Shown here one piece after another: positions 25,842-34,587 of a stretch of DNA of 43,224 nucleotides. The notes below the pieces were generated by a model that saw only the letters and a list, made by a program, of their open reading frames with translations, was not told where the DNA came from and made no database searches. The DNA is from RGIG9041 sp045541455 (GTDB lineage Bacteria > Bacillota > Clostridia > Oscillospirales > QAKW01). The stretch lies in the NCBI GenBank assembly GCA_045541455.1, contig JAZQJA010000014.1, positions 1-43,224 on the forward strand, read 5' to 3'. Each line of letters starts with the position of its first letter. Within the stretch, counting starts at the first letter, position 1. The position numbers and the translations under genes were made by a program.

Positions 25842-26636
25842 TTATTTCATTAGTTTAGAAGTTTTTTTATATGCTGCTATTACTGCATTTGAAACCGAGT
25901 GGCGAAAGGCACCTTTTTCTAGTGACATAACACCCTCAATAGTAGTTCCACCAGGTGAACAAACCTCATCTTTAAGTTGTCCCGGATGCTTATCACTTTT
26001 AAGAGAAAGAAGGGCACTTCCTGCAACTGTTTGTTTAGCATATAACAAAGCTTTATCTCTTGATAAACCGCACTTTACAGCCCCATCTGCCAATGCCTCT
26101 ATAAACATATATACAAATGCAGGACCGCAACCTGATAAAGCAGCAGCAGCATCTATTACATTTTCGTTGATTTTATCAACGACACCAGCATCTTTCATTA
26201 TTTCTAAAAAACCTTCAACATCACTATCAACGATATCATCACCAACACAATAAAGAATTACCCCCTCACCTATCGAAGAGGGAGTATTTGGCATAATTCT
26301 TATTATACGTTTTGTATTTGATAACCTGGAAATTTCATTTATCGAAACACCTGCAGCCATTGACACGATTATGCTTTGACTATCTATAACATCTTTAATT
26401 TGTTCTAAAACGTCTGAAATTACATTCGGTTTTACACCTAAAAAAATATATTTACTGTTCTTTACAAGGTCATAGACAGAAACACTATTGGCACCTGTAA
26501 GCGCTATCATTTCTTCGACTTTCTCAGTTGACAAATCAAAAAAAGATACATAATTACTGCCAATTGTAGAAACTGCAGTTTTTAACAGTGCACCACCCAT
26601 ATTGCCAACACCTATAAAACCAACTTTATATTTCAT
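25842..26636 (-). CDS. proC: Pyrroline-5-carboxylate reductase
   Basis: ProC performs the last step of proline synthesis, reducing pyrroline-5-carboxylate with NAD(P)H. The 264-aa length is typical. The N-terminal Rossmann motif is GFIGVGNMGGALL, and the C-terminal signature reads SGCGPAFVYMFIEALADGAV, QTVAGSALL and SPGGTTIEGV. AAGGAGG lies seven bases before the ATG, and only 14 bases separate it from proA. It completes the proB-proA-proC pathway from glutamate within one operon. Confidence 0.96.
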   Translation of the reverse strand: MKYKVGFIGVGNMGGALLKTAVSTIGSNYVSFFDLSTEKVEEMIALTGANSVSVYDLVKNSKYIFLGVKPNVISDVLEQIKDVIDSQSIIVSMAAGVSINEISRLSNTKRIIRIMPNTPSSIGEGVILYCVGDDIVDSDVEGFLEIMKDAGVVDKINENVIDAAAALSGCGPAFVYMFIEALADGAVKCGLSRDKALLYAKQTVAGSALLSLKSDKHPGQLKDEVCSPGGTTIEGVMSLEKGAFRHSVSNAVIAAYKKTSKLMK

Positions 26637-26650
26637 TTTCAGTCCTCCTT

Positions 26651-27910
26651 TCAGCGAATGTTACCATTTCCATTAATTATGTATTTGTAAGTAGTAAGTT
26701 CTTCAAGGCCCATCGGTCCTCTTGCATGCAATTTTTGCGTGGAAATTCCCATTTCACAACCGAGTCCGAACTCACCACCATCTGTAAATCGAGTAGAAGC
26801 ATTAACATATACAGCCGAACTGTCAACCAATGATGTAAATAAATTGATTGCATTTTCATCAGTTGAGATTATTGATTCACTATGTCCGGTAGAATGTTTT
26901 TGTATATGTTCAATAGCCTCATTAACTGAAACAACTGTTTTTACTGCCATTATATAATCCAAAAATTCAGTATCGAAGTCATCTTCACCAGCCAAAACGG
27001 CGGTTTTTAAATGTTGTATTGCAAGTGAGTCTGCCTTAAACTGTACCGGAGTTAAATTATGGTCCCTACGTTCAAAAACCATTTTTTGCTCAATTAATGG
27101 CAAAATTTTATCTGCAATATCATTATGAACAACCAAAACCTCTGCAGCATTACAAACTGATGGACGGCTTGTTTTAGCATTATTAATTATATTAATCGCC
27201 ATATTAATATCAGCACATTTATCTACATATATGTGGCAAATTCCTGTGCCTGTTTCAATGCAGCACACAGTTGCATTTTCAACACACGCTCTTATCAAGC
27301 CAGCTCCACCCCTTGGAATAAGCAAATCAACATATCCTTTTGCAGTCATTAATTGATATGCACTGTCTCTAGATGTATCATCCACCAACATAACTAAATC
27401 TCTGGACAATCCGGCCTTTTCAAGACCATTACAAATAGCATCAGTAATTGCTCGTGCTGACAAATGAGCCTCTTTACCGCAACGAAGCACGCATGCGTTT
27501 CCACTTTTTATAGCTAGGGCTGCTGCATCTGAAGTGACATTTGGTCTACTCTCATAAATTATTGCAACAACGCCCATAGGAACTGAAACTTTATCAATTT
27601 GCAAACCATCTTGTCGTTTATAACTTGATAACACCTTACCAACAGGGTCTGGCAATGACGCAACATGACGTATGCCATCTGCCATACCTTTAATTCTGTC
27701 ATTATTTAGCATAAGTCTATCAAGCATAACATCAGACACGGTACCCTTAGCTTTTTGCAAATCAACAGCATTTGCATTTAAAATTTCAGTAGTATTGGCT
27801 TCAATTGCATCAGCAATAAAGTATAGTGCTTTATTTTTAAATTCAGTGTCGACTGCCATTAAAGTTGAACTAACAGCTTTAACACGTTTTAATATTTCAG
27901 AAGTTGTCAT
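26651..27910 (-). CDS. proA: Gamma-glutamyl phosphate reductase (glutamate-5-semialdehyde dehydrogenase)
   Basis: ProA reduces gamma-glutamyl phosphate to glutamate 5-semialdehyde, the second step of proline synthesis. The 419-aa enzyme shows VPMGVVAIIYESRPNVT, LIPRGGAGLI, and ASTRFTDGGEFGLGCEMGIS near the C-terminus. I place the start at ATG 27910, overlapping the proB stop by one base (TAATG) and eight bases from AAGGAG; an in-frame TTG two codons upstream is too close to that site. ProA and ProB form a functional complex in other bacteria, which agrees with the coupling. Confidence 0.96.
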   Translation of the reverse strand: MTTSEILKRVKAVSSTLMAVDTEFKNKALYFIADAIEANTTEILNANAVDLQKAKGTVSDVMLDRLMLNNDRIKGMADGIRHVASLPDPVGKVLSSYKRQDGLQIDKVSVPMGVVAIIYESRPNVTSDAAALAIKSGNACVLRCGKEAHLSARAITDAICNGLEKAGLSRDLVMLVDDTSRDSAYQLMTAKGYVDLLIPRGGAGLIRACVENATVCCIETGTGICHIYVDKCADINMAINIINNAKTSRPSVCNAAEVLVVHNDIADKILPLIEQKMVFERRDHNLTPVQFKADSLAIQHLKTAVLAGEDDFDTEFLDYIMAVKTVVSVNEAIEHIQKHSTGHSESIISTDENAINLFTSLVDSSAVYVNASTRFTDGGEFGLGCEMGISTQKLHARGPMGLEELTTYKYIINGNGNIR

Positions 27911-28680
27911 TAACAAGTCTCCTTAACAAATTTTGTACCGATAGGCTTACCATCTATAATATCATATAATACATCAGGATTTTTTCCGTTAGCAATAATC
28001 ATATCACAGCCTGATTCGGTGGCGATTTGGGCTGCACGTATTTTTGTAACCATGCCGCCTGTGCCTACATTTGAACCCACACCACCGGCTAGTTTTTCAA
28101 TATCTTTTGTGATTTTTTCAACAACAGAAATAAGTGTAGCATTTGCATCTTTATGCGGATCAGCGGTATATAGTCCATCTATATCGGATAACAAAACTAA
28201 AAGTTGCGCATTGACACTTTTCGCAACAATAGCAGCCAATGTGTCATTATCACCAATAACAAGTTCACTTGTTGCAACTGTATCATTCTCATTAACTATC
28301 GGTAATGATTTTAGTTCAAGTAGTTTTAGCATTGTATTAACAAAATTTTCTTTTCGCTGCTTATCGTTAATATCTTCTGCGGTTACTAAAAGCTGTGCTA
28401 CTGTATGATTGTACTCTGAAAAGAGTTTATCGTATGTATACATAAGTTCACATTGACCTACAGCTGCTGCGGCCTGCTTAAGCGAAAGTTCAGTCGGTCT
28501 ACTTGGCAAAGAAAGCTTTCCCATTCCCATTCCAACAGCACCTGAAGAAACAAGTATTACTTCATAACCCGCATTTTTAATATCGGAAAGAACTTTACAT
28601 AGTTGTTCCATATGACGTATATTTAAGTGACCTGTTGTATGGGCTAAAGTTGATGTACCTACTTTAACTACAATGCGCAT
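27910..28680 (-). CDS. proB: Glutamate 5-kinase, short form without PUA domain
   Basis: ProB phosphorylates glutamate, the first and normally proline-inhibited step. The 256-aa protein carries the whole amino-acid kinase domain (VVKVGTSTLA, LVSSGAVGMGMGKL, IVNENDTVAT, GDNDTLAA, GTGGMVTKIRAA) but ends there. The E. coli enzyme has about 110 more residues forming a C-terminal PUA domain. The short form is known in other bacteria, so this is a natural variant, not a truncation. AGGAG lies about eight bases before the ATG, and the cls stop is 12 bases upstream. Confidence 0.95.
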   Translation of the reverse strand: MRIVVKVGTSTLAHTTGHLNIRHMEQLCKVLSDIKNAGYEVILVSSGAVGMGMGKLSLPSRPTELSLKQAAAAVGQCELMYTYDKLFSEYNHTVAQLLVTAEDINDKQRKENFVNTMLKLLELKSLPIVNENDTVATSELVIGDNDTLAAIVAKSVNAQLLVLLSDIDGLYTADPHKDANATLISVVEKITKDIEKLAGGVGSNVGTGGMVTKIRAAQIATESGCDMIIANGKNPDVLYDIIDGKPIGTKFVKETC

Positions 28681-28692
28681 TTTTCTTCTCCT

Positions 28693-30216
28693 TTACATAA
28701 GAGGTGCAAAAAGACGAATTAACGATTGAAGCATTCTTTTAAATATATTGGCTTTACAATCATTAATAGTTACTTTATAAGACTGCACCAATGTCTTTTC
28801 AAAATCTTTTTTCATTTCAGCAATTATTTTTGTGTTGTAAAAAACAACTCCACATTCAAAATGTAAAAGCATACTTCTAAAATCCATATTTATAGTTCCA
28901 TTTACTGAAACAGAATCATCACATACAAATGATTTTGCGTGAATAAATCCGGGAGTATACTCATAAATTTCAATACCGCTTGCAATTAAATCTTCATAGT
29001 ATGTGCGAGTTGTAAAAAATACTACTTTTTTATCAGGAATTGCCGGTGTAATTATTTTTATCTTTACACCGCGTTTTGCAGCAAGAATTAAAGATTCTTG
29101 CATATTAGCGCTAATTATTAGATATGGTGTGTAGATATAAATATAATTTCTGGCATTGTTAATTATGCTTATATAAACACTTTCTCCAACCTTATCCGAA
29201 TCCATTGGAGTATCACAATAAGGCTGAACATATCCTTGACTTGAGTTATAATCAATATTTTGCAATTTACAATCATTGGGCAAATCCTTGATGTTATATA
29301 ATGAGTTCCACATTTGTAAAAACATTACTTTAAAACTGAAAACTGCATTACCCGTAACACGTACAGCAGTATCTTTCCAATGTCCAAAACGATTAATTTC
29401 ATTTATATATTCGTCAGCAATATTAATTCCGCCTGTATATGCAATTTTATCATCAATTAGCATAATCTTTCTATGGTCACGGTTATTCATCATAATCGAT
29501 AAAAACGGCCGAAACGGATTAAAACAAACACATTTAATTGAGCATTTTAATAATTCTTTATCATAATTTGCCGGAAATGATCCAATGCTTCCAAAATCGT
29601 CATAAATAATCCTAACGTCTACGCCACTTTGAGCTTTTTTCTTGAGTATTTCAAGAATTGAATCCCACATTTTTCCAGAAGAAATAATAAAGTATTCTAA
29701 ATAGATACTCTCTTTTGCATTTTCGAGATCAATTAACATATTTTTAAATGCATCTTCACCAAGAGGAAAATAGCGAATGTCATTCGCACTCCAAACAGGA
29801 AAACCTTGATTTATAAGATATTTCGCAACGCCTTCAAATGAATTTTGTTCATTTTCGAATTTTTTATAAACCTCACTATTTTGAACAAGTTTATTTTTGT
29901 AAAGTTTTTCACCTTCACAAAGTTTTTTATGCAAAATGTCAGATGTTCCCTTTCCTCCGCCAAGTAAGACATACAAAATACCTCCAAACAGAGGGAAAAT
30001 TAGTATAAGAACTATCCAACTGATTTTTGCGTCACTATTTTTATCCCTTTTTAAGATAAACAGAATAACCACAAAGCTAATCGCAAGCATTAAATAGTGA
30101 ACAGCATCAGAATAAGCATTAAATTTACCAAGCAAAAAGAATAACCATACAACTTGAGTAATTAATGCTATTGCTATAACAAGTATTCTATTTAAATTAT
30201 AAAATTTCTTTTTCAT
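28693..30216 (-). CDS. cls: Cardiolipin synthase
   Basis: Cls joins two phosphatidylglycerol molecules into cardiolipin at the membrane. The 507-aa protein has two N-terminal membrane helices (about residues 10-30 and 38-56) plus a PLDc_N segment (WIVLILIFPLFGGILYVLLG). The two catalytic HKD motifs are HRKIMLIDDKIAYTGGIN (His248, Lys250, Asp255) and HAKSFVCDDSVSVNGTIN (His426, Lys428, Asp433). All residues are intact. It is the first gene of a run with proBAC, 12 bases before proB. No ribosome site precedes the ATG, and its promoter ends eight bases upstream, so the message may be nearly leaderless. Confidence 0.94.
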   Translation of the reverse strand: MKKKFYNLNRILVIAIALITQVVWLFFLLGKFNAYSDAVHYLMLAISFVVILFILKRDKNSDAKISWIVLILIFPLFGGILYVLLGGGKGTSDILHKKLCEGEKLYKNKLVQNSEVYKKFENEQNSFEGVAKYLINQGFPVWSANDIRYFPLGEDAFKNMLIDLENAKESIYLEYFIISSGKMWDSILEILKKKAQSGVDVRIIYDDFGSIGSFPANYDKELLKCSIKCVCFNPFRPFLSIMMNNRDHRKIMLIDDKIAYTGGINIADEYINEINRFGHWKDTAVRVTGNAVFSFKVMFLQMWNSLYNIKDLPNDCKLQNIDYNSSQGYVQPYCDTPMDSDKVGESVYISIINNARNYIYIYTPYLIISANMQESLILAAKRGVKIKIITPAIPDKKVVFFTTRTYYEDLIASGIEIYEYTPGFIHAKSFVCDDSVSVNGTINMDFRSMLLHFECGVVFYNTKIIAEMKKDFEKTLVQSYKVTINDCKANIFKRMLQSLIRLFAPLM

Positions 30217-30224
30217 AATAATAT

Positions 30225-30253
30225 ATTTTATATCTTATAAATAAAAAAAGCAA
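30225..30253 (-). promoter_or_regulatory. Promoter of the cls-proBAC run
   Basis: On the minus strand TTGCTT (30253-30248) and TAAAAT (30230-30225) are 17 bases apart. Only eight bases separate the -10 box from the cls ATG, leaving at most about two bases of leader. Confidence 0.5.
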
Positions 30254-30301
30254 TAGGTATCGACTCTTTTTACTTCAATACAAACTTACAGTAAATTATA
30301 A

Positions 30302-30331
30302 AAGATAGAGTGAATTAATTCACTCTATCTT
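30302..30331 (-). terminator. Terminator after argF
   Basis: A perfect 13-bp stem (30302-30314 with 30319-30331, loop TTAA) begins two bases after the argF stop. A short U-run of four follows on the minus strand, so it marks the end of the arginine operon, but termination may be incomplete. Confidence 0.7.
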
Positions 30332-30333
30332 AA

Positions 30334-31317
30334 TTAAATTGTAGCAGCAATTACTGCTTTAATAGTATGCATTCTGTTTTCGGCCTCGGCAAAAACTATG
30401 GAGCGCTTGCTTTCGAAAACTTCGTCTGTCACTTCCATACTATCACGGCCAAAACGCTCGCCCATTTCTTTACCGATACCGGTTTTAAGATCGTGAAAAG
30501 CGGGTAAGCAGTGCATAAATACAGCATTTTCTCCGGCATTGTCCATAAGTTCTTTCGTAACCTGATAGGGTGAAAGTTCGTTTATACGCTGTTGCCAAAT
30601 CTCAACTGGTTCTCCCATGGAAACCCAAACATCTGTATACAATACATCAGCATTTTTAGTTGCTTTAATTGGATCAGTTTCAAACTTTATTTGTGCACCT
30701 GTTGTCTTAGCAATATTAAGACATTCATCAACAAGTTTTTCATCAGGAAAATACTGCTTTGGTGCACAGGCTGTAAAGTTTAACCCCATTTTCGCACATC
30801 CAACCATAAGAGAATTTCCCATATTATAACGTGCATCGCCAAGATACACAAAATTAATACCCTCGAGTTTTCCAAAATGCTCTTTTATGGTTAAAAAGTC
30901 AGCAAGAATTTGGGTCGGATGAAACTCATTTGTAAGTCCGTTCCAAACAGGTACCTGAGAATATTTTGCTAGTTCTTCAACGATTTCCTGTCCATATCCT
31001 CTATATTCAATTCCGTCATAAATTGAACCTAGTACACGAGCAGTATCTGCAATACTCTCCTTTTTCCCTATTTGTGAACCGCTGGGATCAAGATAAGTAA
31101 CACCTATACCAAGATCGTATGCTGCCACTTCAAAACTGCATCTTGTTCTGGTACTTGTTTTTTCAAAAATAAGGGCAATATTTTTACCCTTAAAATTATC
31201 ATGAGCAATACCGTTTTTCTTTTTTTCTTTATAGTCAGCTGCTAACTCTATAAGATATTCAATTTCATCTTTAGAATAATCTAACAATTTTAAAAAATCT
31301 CTGTTTTTAAGATTCAT
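30334..31317 (-). CDS. argF: Ornithine carbamoyltransferase
   Basis: ArgF makes citrulline from ornithine and carbamoyl phosphate. The 327-aa product has the carbamoyl-phosphate loop FEKTSTRTR (Ser55-Arg59), HPTQILADF and the ornithine-binding HCLPAFHD. The start at ATG 31317 overlaps the argD stop by one base (TAATG) and has AAAGGA six to eight bases upstream; the seven extra upstream codons lie in argD. It is the last gene of argGHCJBDF. Biosynthetic argF and catabolic arcB are alike in sequence, but the operon settles the role. Confidence 0.96.
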   Translation of the reverse strand: MNLKNRDFLKLLDYSKDEIEYLIELAADYKEKKKNGIAHDNFKGKNIALIFEKTSTRTRCSFEVAAYDLGIGVTYLDPSGSQIGKKESIADTARVLGSIYDGIEYRGYGQEIVEELAKYSQVPVWNGLTNEFHPTQILADFLTIKEHFGKLEGINFVYLGDARYNMGNSLMVGCAKMGLNFTACAPKQYFPDEKLVDECLNIAKTTGAQIKFETDPIKATKNADVLYTDVWVSMGEPVEIWQQRINELSPYQVTKELMDNAGENAVFMHCLPAFHDLKTGIGKEMGERFGRDSMEVTDEVFESKRSIVFAEAENRMHTIKAVIAATI

Positions 31318-32486
31318 TAGTTTTCCTTTCCGGCACAAGCAGTTTTAATAACATCAAGAGCCTTTAAAAGAAGATTATTTGGAATATTTAATGCCGGTAA
31401 TAATCTAATTTTGTTTTTTGCCTTTATTACAAGTACACCGTTTTGCATACATTCTGATATGATTTCAGTGACATCGCGTGTTGTTTCAATTCCAATCATC
31501 AAACCCATACCACTGATACTAATAACACCTTCTGCACTAGTAAGAGTATCAAAAATAAGTTTTGACTTTTCTTTAACTTCTTTTAAAATTCTGTCATCTA
31601 TTCTATTTATTATATTTAATGCACCTGCACAACAAACAGGATTTCCACCAAAGGTCGAACCGTGAGAACCCGGAGTGAGTACATTTTCCACCTTGTCAGA
31701 AAGCATTGTAGCTCCTAGCGGTAAACCGCCACCCAGTCCTTTTGCTGTAGTAACAATATCCGGAGATATGCCGTAGTTCATATAGGCATACAACTCGCCT
31801 GTTCTTCCATTACCGGTTTGTACCTCATCTACAATTAACAAAATGCCTTTTTCTTTTGCCAATTCCGAAACACCGTGGACAAAATCTTTGGTGAGCGGCA
31901 TAACACCGCCCTCGCCTTGCACACATTCAAACATAATAGCTGAAACTGTGTTTTGTTCTACAATTTTGTGCACTGACTCTAAATTATTTGCCTCAGCATA
32001 CAAAAATCCTTCAGTAAGCGGCAAAAAATCGTTATGAAATGTTTGCTGACCTGTTGCTGCAAGTGTAGTAACAGTTCTTCCATGAAAACTATTAACCAAT
32101 GTTATTATTTTCGAGTCTTTTTTATTGTTAAGTTCTGCATATTTTCTTGCAACTTTAATGGCACATTCATTAGCCTCAGCACCTGAATTTGAAAAGAAAA
32201 CCTTTTTCATTCCTGTACGTTTGCATAAAACTTTAGCCAAGTTAACACAAGGTTCGGTATAATATAAATTTGATGTATGCTGTAACTTTGAAAGTTGAGT
32301 CGTTACAGCACTTACCCATTCTTTATCTGAAAATCCGAATGTATTAACAGCTATACCTGTAGCAAGGTCGATATATTCTTTTCCATTCTCGTCATAGGCA
32401 TAGGATCCGTTACCCGAAACAATTTCAAGTGGAAAACGTGCATAAGTATTTGCTATATACTGACTGTCGTTTAATTTAACGCTCAT
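31317..32486 (-). CDS. argD: Acetylornithine aminotransferase
   Basis: ArgD moves an amino group from glutamate to N-acetylglutamate semialdehyde using PLP. The 389-aa class III aminotransferase shows the opening YARFPLEIVSGNGSYAYDENG, FFSNSGAEANECAIK, SFHGRT, LLIVDEVQTGNGRTG and the PLP lysine in TTAKGLGGGLPLGA. The ATG overlaps the argB stop by 11 bases, with AAGGAGAAGG upstream. Its position between argB and argF supports the arginine role over other class III aminotransferases. Confidence 0.95.
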   Translation of the reverse strand: MSVKLNDSQYIANTYARFPLEIVSGNGSYAYDENGKEYIDLATGIAVNTFGFSDKEWVSAVTTQLSKLQHTSNLYYTEPCVNLAKVLCKRTGMKKVFFSNSGAEANECAIKVARKYAELNNKKDSKIITLVNSFHGRTVTTLAATGQQTFHNDFLPLTEGFLYAEANNLESVHKIVEQNTVSAIMFECVQGEGGVMPLTKDFVHGVSELAKEKGILLIVDEVQTGNGRTGELYAYMNYGISPDIVTTAKGLGGGLPLGATMLSDKVENVLTPGSHGSTFGGNPVCCAGALNIINRIDDRILKEVKEKSKLIFDTLTSAEGVISISGMGLMIGIETTRDVTEIISECMQNGVLVIKAKNKIRLLPALNIPNNLLLKALDVIKTACAGKEN

Positions 32487-33354
32487 GGTCCTTCTCCTTG
32501 GAAATCATTGTGCCTGCACCTTCATTTGTAAGCATTTCTATAAGTATCGCGTGAGGAATTCTTCCGTCAAGAATTATTACTCTTCCAACTCCGTTTTTAA
32601 CTGCATCAACACAGCATTCAACCTTAGGAATCATTCCACCCGATATTATTCCTTCAGCTGTAAGATTTGAGGCCTCATTAATATCCATTTCGTAAATAAG
32701 TGATGATGGATCATCTTTATCTCTTAAAATACCCGCAATATCGGTCATTGTTATAAGTCGTTCAGCATTGATAGCAGCGGCAATTTTAGCGGCCGCAGTA
32801 TCAGCATTTATATTATAAACATTACCTTCCATATCACAACCGATTGTAGAAACAACAGGGATATAACCTTTTTCAAGTACATCTATTATAGGAGTTGCAT
32901 CTACTTCTGTGATTTTTCCAACAAAGCCAAGGCGCTCGTCTTTTTTACAAGCACTTATCATATGACCGTCCATACCTGAAAGCCCTATAGCTTTACCACC
33001 TTTAATTTCCAGATAGTTAACAAGACTTTTGTTTATTTTACCAGCCAGCACCATTTGAACAACATCGGCTGTTTCTTTGTCAGTAACACGCAAACCCTCA
33101 ACAAAAACTGTTTCTTTACCAAGTTTATCAAGTGTTTCGGTAATTTCAGGGCCACCACCATGCACTAAAACAATTTTCACGCCTATTAGAGATAATAAAA
33201 CAATGTCTTCCATAACCTGCTGTTTAAGTTCGGCATTTATCATTGCATTACCGCCGTATTTAACAACAATCACTTTACCATAATACTTTTTAATATATGG
33301 TAATGCCTGAGTTAGTATTTCTGCACGCTGTGCATTTGTAATATCAAGAGCCAT
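32476..33354 (-). CDS. argB: Acetylglutamate kinase
   Basis: ArgB phosphorylates N-acetylglutamate and is often the arginine-inhibited step in organisms with the cyclic ArgJ pathway. The 292-aa amino-acid kinase shows VVKYGGNAM, VLVHGGGPEITETLDKLG, GLSGMDGHMISA, NINADTAAAKIAAA and ISGGMIPKVECC. I chose ATG 33354, six bases from AAGGTG; the in-frame GTG at 33363 is part of that ribosome site. The C-terminal tail overlaps argD by 11 bases. Confidence 0.95.
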   Translation of the reverse strand: MALDITNAQRAEILTQALPYIKKYYGKVIVVKYGGNAMINAELKQQVMEDIVLLSLIGVKIVLVHGGGPEITETLDKLGKETVFVEGLRVTDKETADVVQMVLAGKINKSLVNYLEIKGGKAIGLSGMDGHMISACKKDERLGFVGKITEVDATPIIDVLEKGYIPVVSTIGCDMEGNVYNINADTAAAKIAAAINAERLITMTDIAGILRDKDDPSSLIYEMDINEASNLTAEGIISGGMIPKVECCVDAVKNGVGRVIILDGRIPHAILIEMLTNEGAGTMISKEKDHER

Positions 33355-33365
33355 TTCATTCACCT

Positions 33366-34577
33366 TTAAGTTCTATAATCTCCGTTGATTTTTACATAAT
33401 CGTATGTCAAATCGCATCCCCATGCGGTAGATGAAAAATCGCCATCATTCAAATTGACTTTTATTTCAATTTCTTTTTCCAAAAGTACCTGCTTTGCAAT
33501 TTCTTCAGAAAAATCAATTCCCGAACCATTTTTGCAAACAGCAACACTGCCTGCACATGATTTAAATTCAACATCTATTTTAGATACGTCTACATTTGCG
33601 CCGCTGTAACCAATTGCACATAAAACCCTACCCCAATTGGCATCGGCACCAAACATTGCAGCTTTAGTAAGGCTTGAGCAAATTACACTTTTTGCAACAA
33701 TTTTTGCAATCTGTTTATCTTTTGCACCACTGACATTACATTCAAGCAGTTTCGTAGCGCCTTCACCATCACCTGCAATCTGTCTGCAAAGATAAACGGT
33801 AACTGTGTTTAATGCTTTCATAAAAGTATTAAAATCATCGCCTTCGCAAACAATTTGTTCGTTTTCTGCCATACCATTTGCAAGTACACAAACCATATCA
33901 TTTGTTGATGTATCACCATCAACACTTACCATATTGAATGTTTCTGTTATATCCATTGACAATGCTTGATGTAACATTTTCGGAGAAATTGCAACATCTG
34001 TTGTAATAAATACGAGCATAGTTGCCATATTAGGATGAATCATACCGGACCCTTTTGCGATACCACCCAGTGAACAGATTTTACCACCTATTTCAAACTC
34101 AACCGCAATTTCTTTTTTTACAGTATCAGTAGTCATTATTCCTTCTGCAGCAAAATCACTGTGTTTACCAAGCCCCGCCGTAAGTTCATTCATTCCATTT
34201 TCGATTGGTGTTATATCAAGAGGTTGTCCAATTACCCCGGTTGATGCAACAACAACATCTTTTGAATCAATATTACAAGACTTAGCAACAATATCACACA
34301 TCTTATTTGCAATTTCAATTCCATTTGCATTGCAAGTATTCGCGTTTCCACTATTGCAAACAATTGCTTTTGCATAACCATCTGAAATATTATTTTTTGT
34401 AACTGTAAGAGGAGCTCCCTTAACTAAATTTGTTGTATAAACCGCTGCTGCGCTGGCACGCTTTTCGCTAAGTATTAAAGCAATATCCCGCTTTGTTTTA
34501 TTTTTGCGTATACCACAATGAATGCCGTTTGCACTAAAACCTTTAGCTGCGCAAACACCGCCATTAATAATTTTCAT
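33366..34577 (-). CDS. argJ: Bifunctional ornithine acetyltransferase / N-acetylglutamate synthase
   Basis: ArgJ transfers acetyl from N-acetylornithine to glutamate, recycling the acetyl group; the bifunctional type also uses acetyl-CoA. The 403-aa precursor has the self-cleavage site KGSGMIHPNMATML, where Thr186 becomes the N-terminal nucleophile of the beta chain, plus VCNSGNANTCNANG and WGRVLCAIGYSG. Because no argA or argE is present here, the bifunctional form is likely but not proven. I chose ATG 34577, behind AGGGGTGA; the longer open frame begins inside argC. It lies 10 bases after argC and 11 before argB. Confidence 0.95.
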   Translation of the reverse strand: MKIINGGVCAAKGFSANGIHCGIRKNKTKRDIALILSEKRASAAAVYTTNLVKGAPLTVTKNNISDGYAKAIVCNSGNANTCNANGIEIANKMCDIVAKSCNIDSKDVVVASTGVIGQPLDITPIENGMNELTAGLGKHSDFAAEGIMTTDTVKKEIAVEFEIGGKICSLGGIAKGSGMIHPNMATMLVFITTDVAISPKMLHQALSMDITETFNMVSVDGDTSTNDMVCVLANGMAENEQIVCEGDDFNTFMKALNTVTVYLCRQIAGDGEGATKLLECNVSGAKDKQIAKIVAKSVICSSLTKAAMFGADANWGRVLCAIGYSGANVDVSKIDVEFKSCAGSVAVCKNGSGIDFSEEIAKQVLLEKEIEIKVNLNDGDFSSTAWGCDLTYDYVKINGDYRT

Positions 34578-34587
34578 TAAATCACCC

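Noticed and set aside
27911..27916. TTG start for proA two codons upstream
   Set aside because: It would be only two bases from the ribosome site, whereas the ATG has eight bases and the usual TAATG overlap with proB.
28019..28408. 129-codon frame opposite proB
   Set aside because: Antisense shadow; the proB reading is secure from its motifs.
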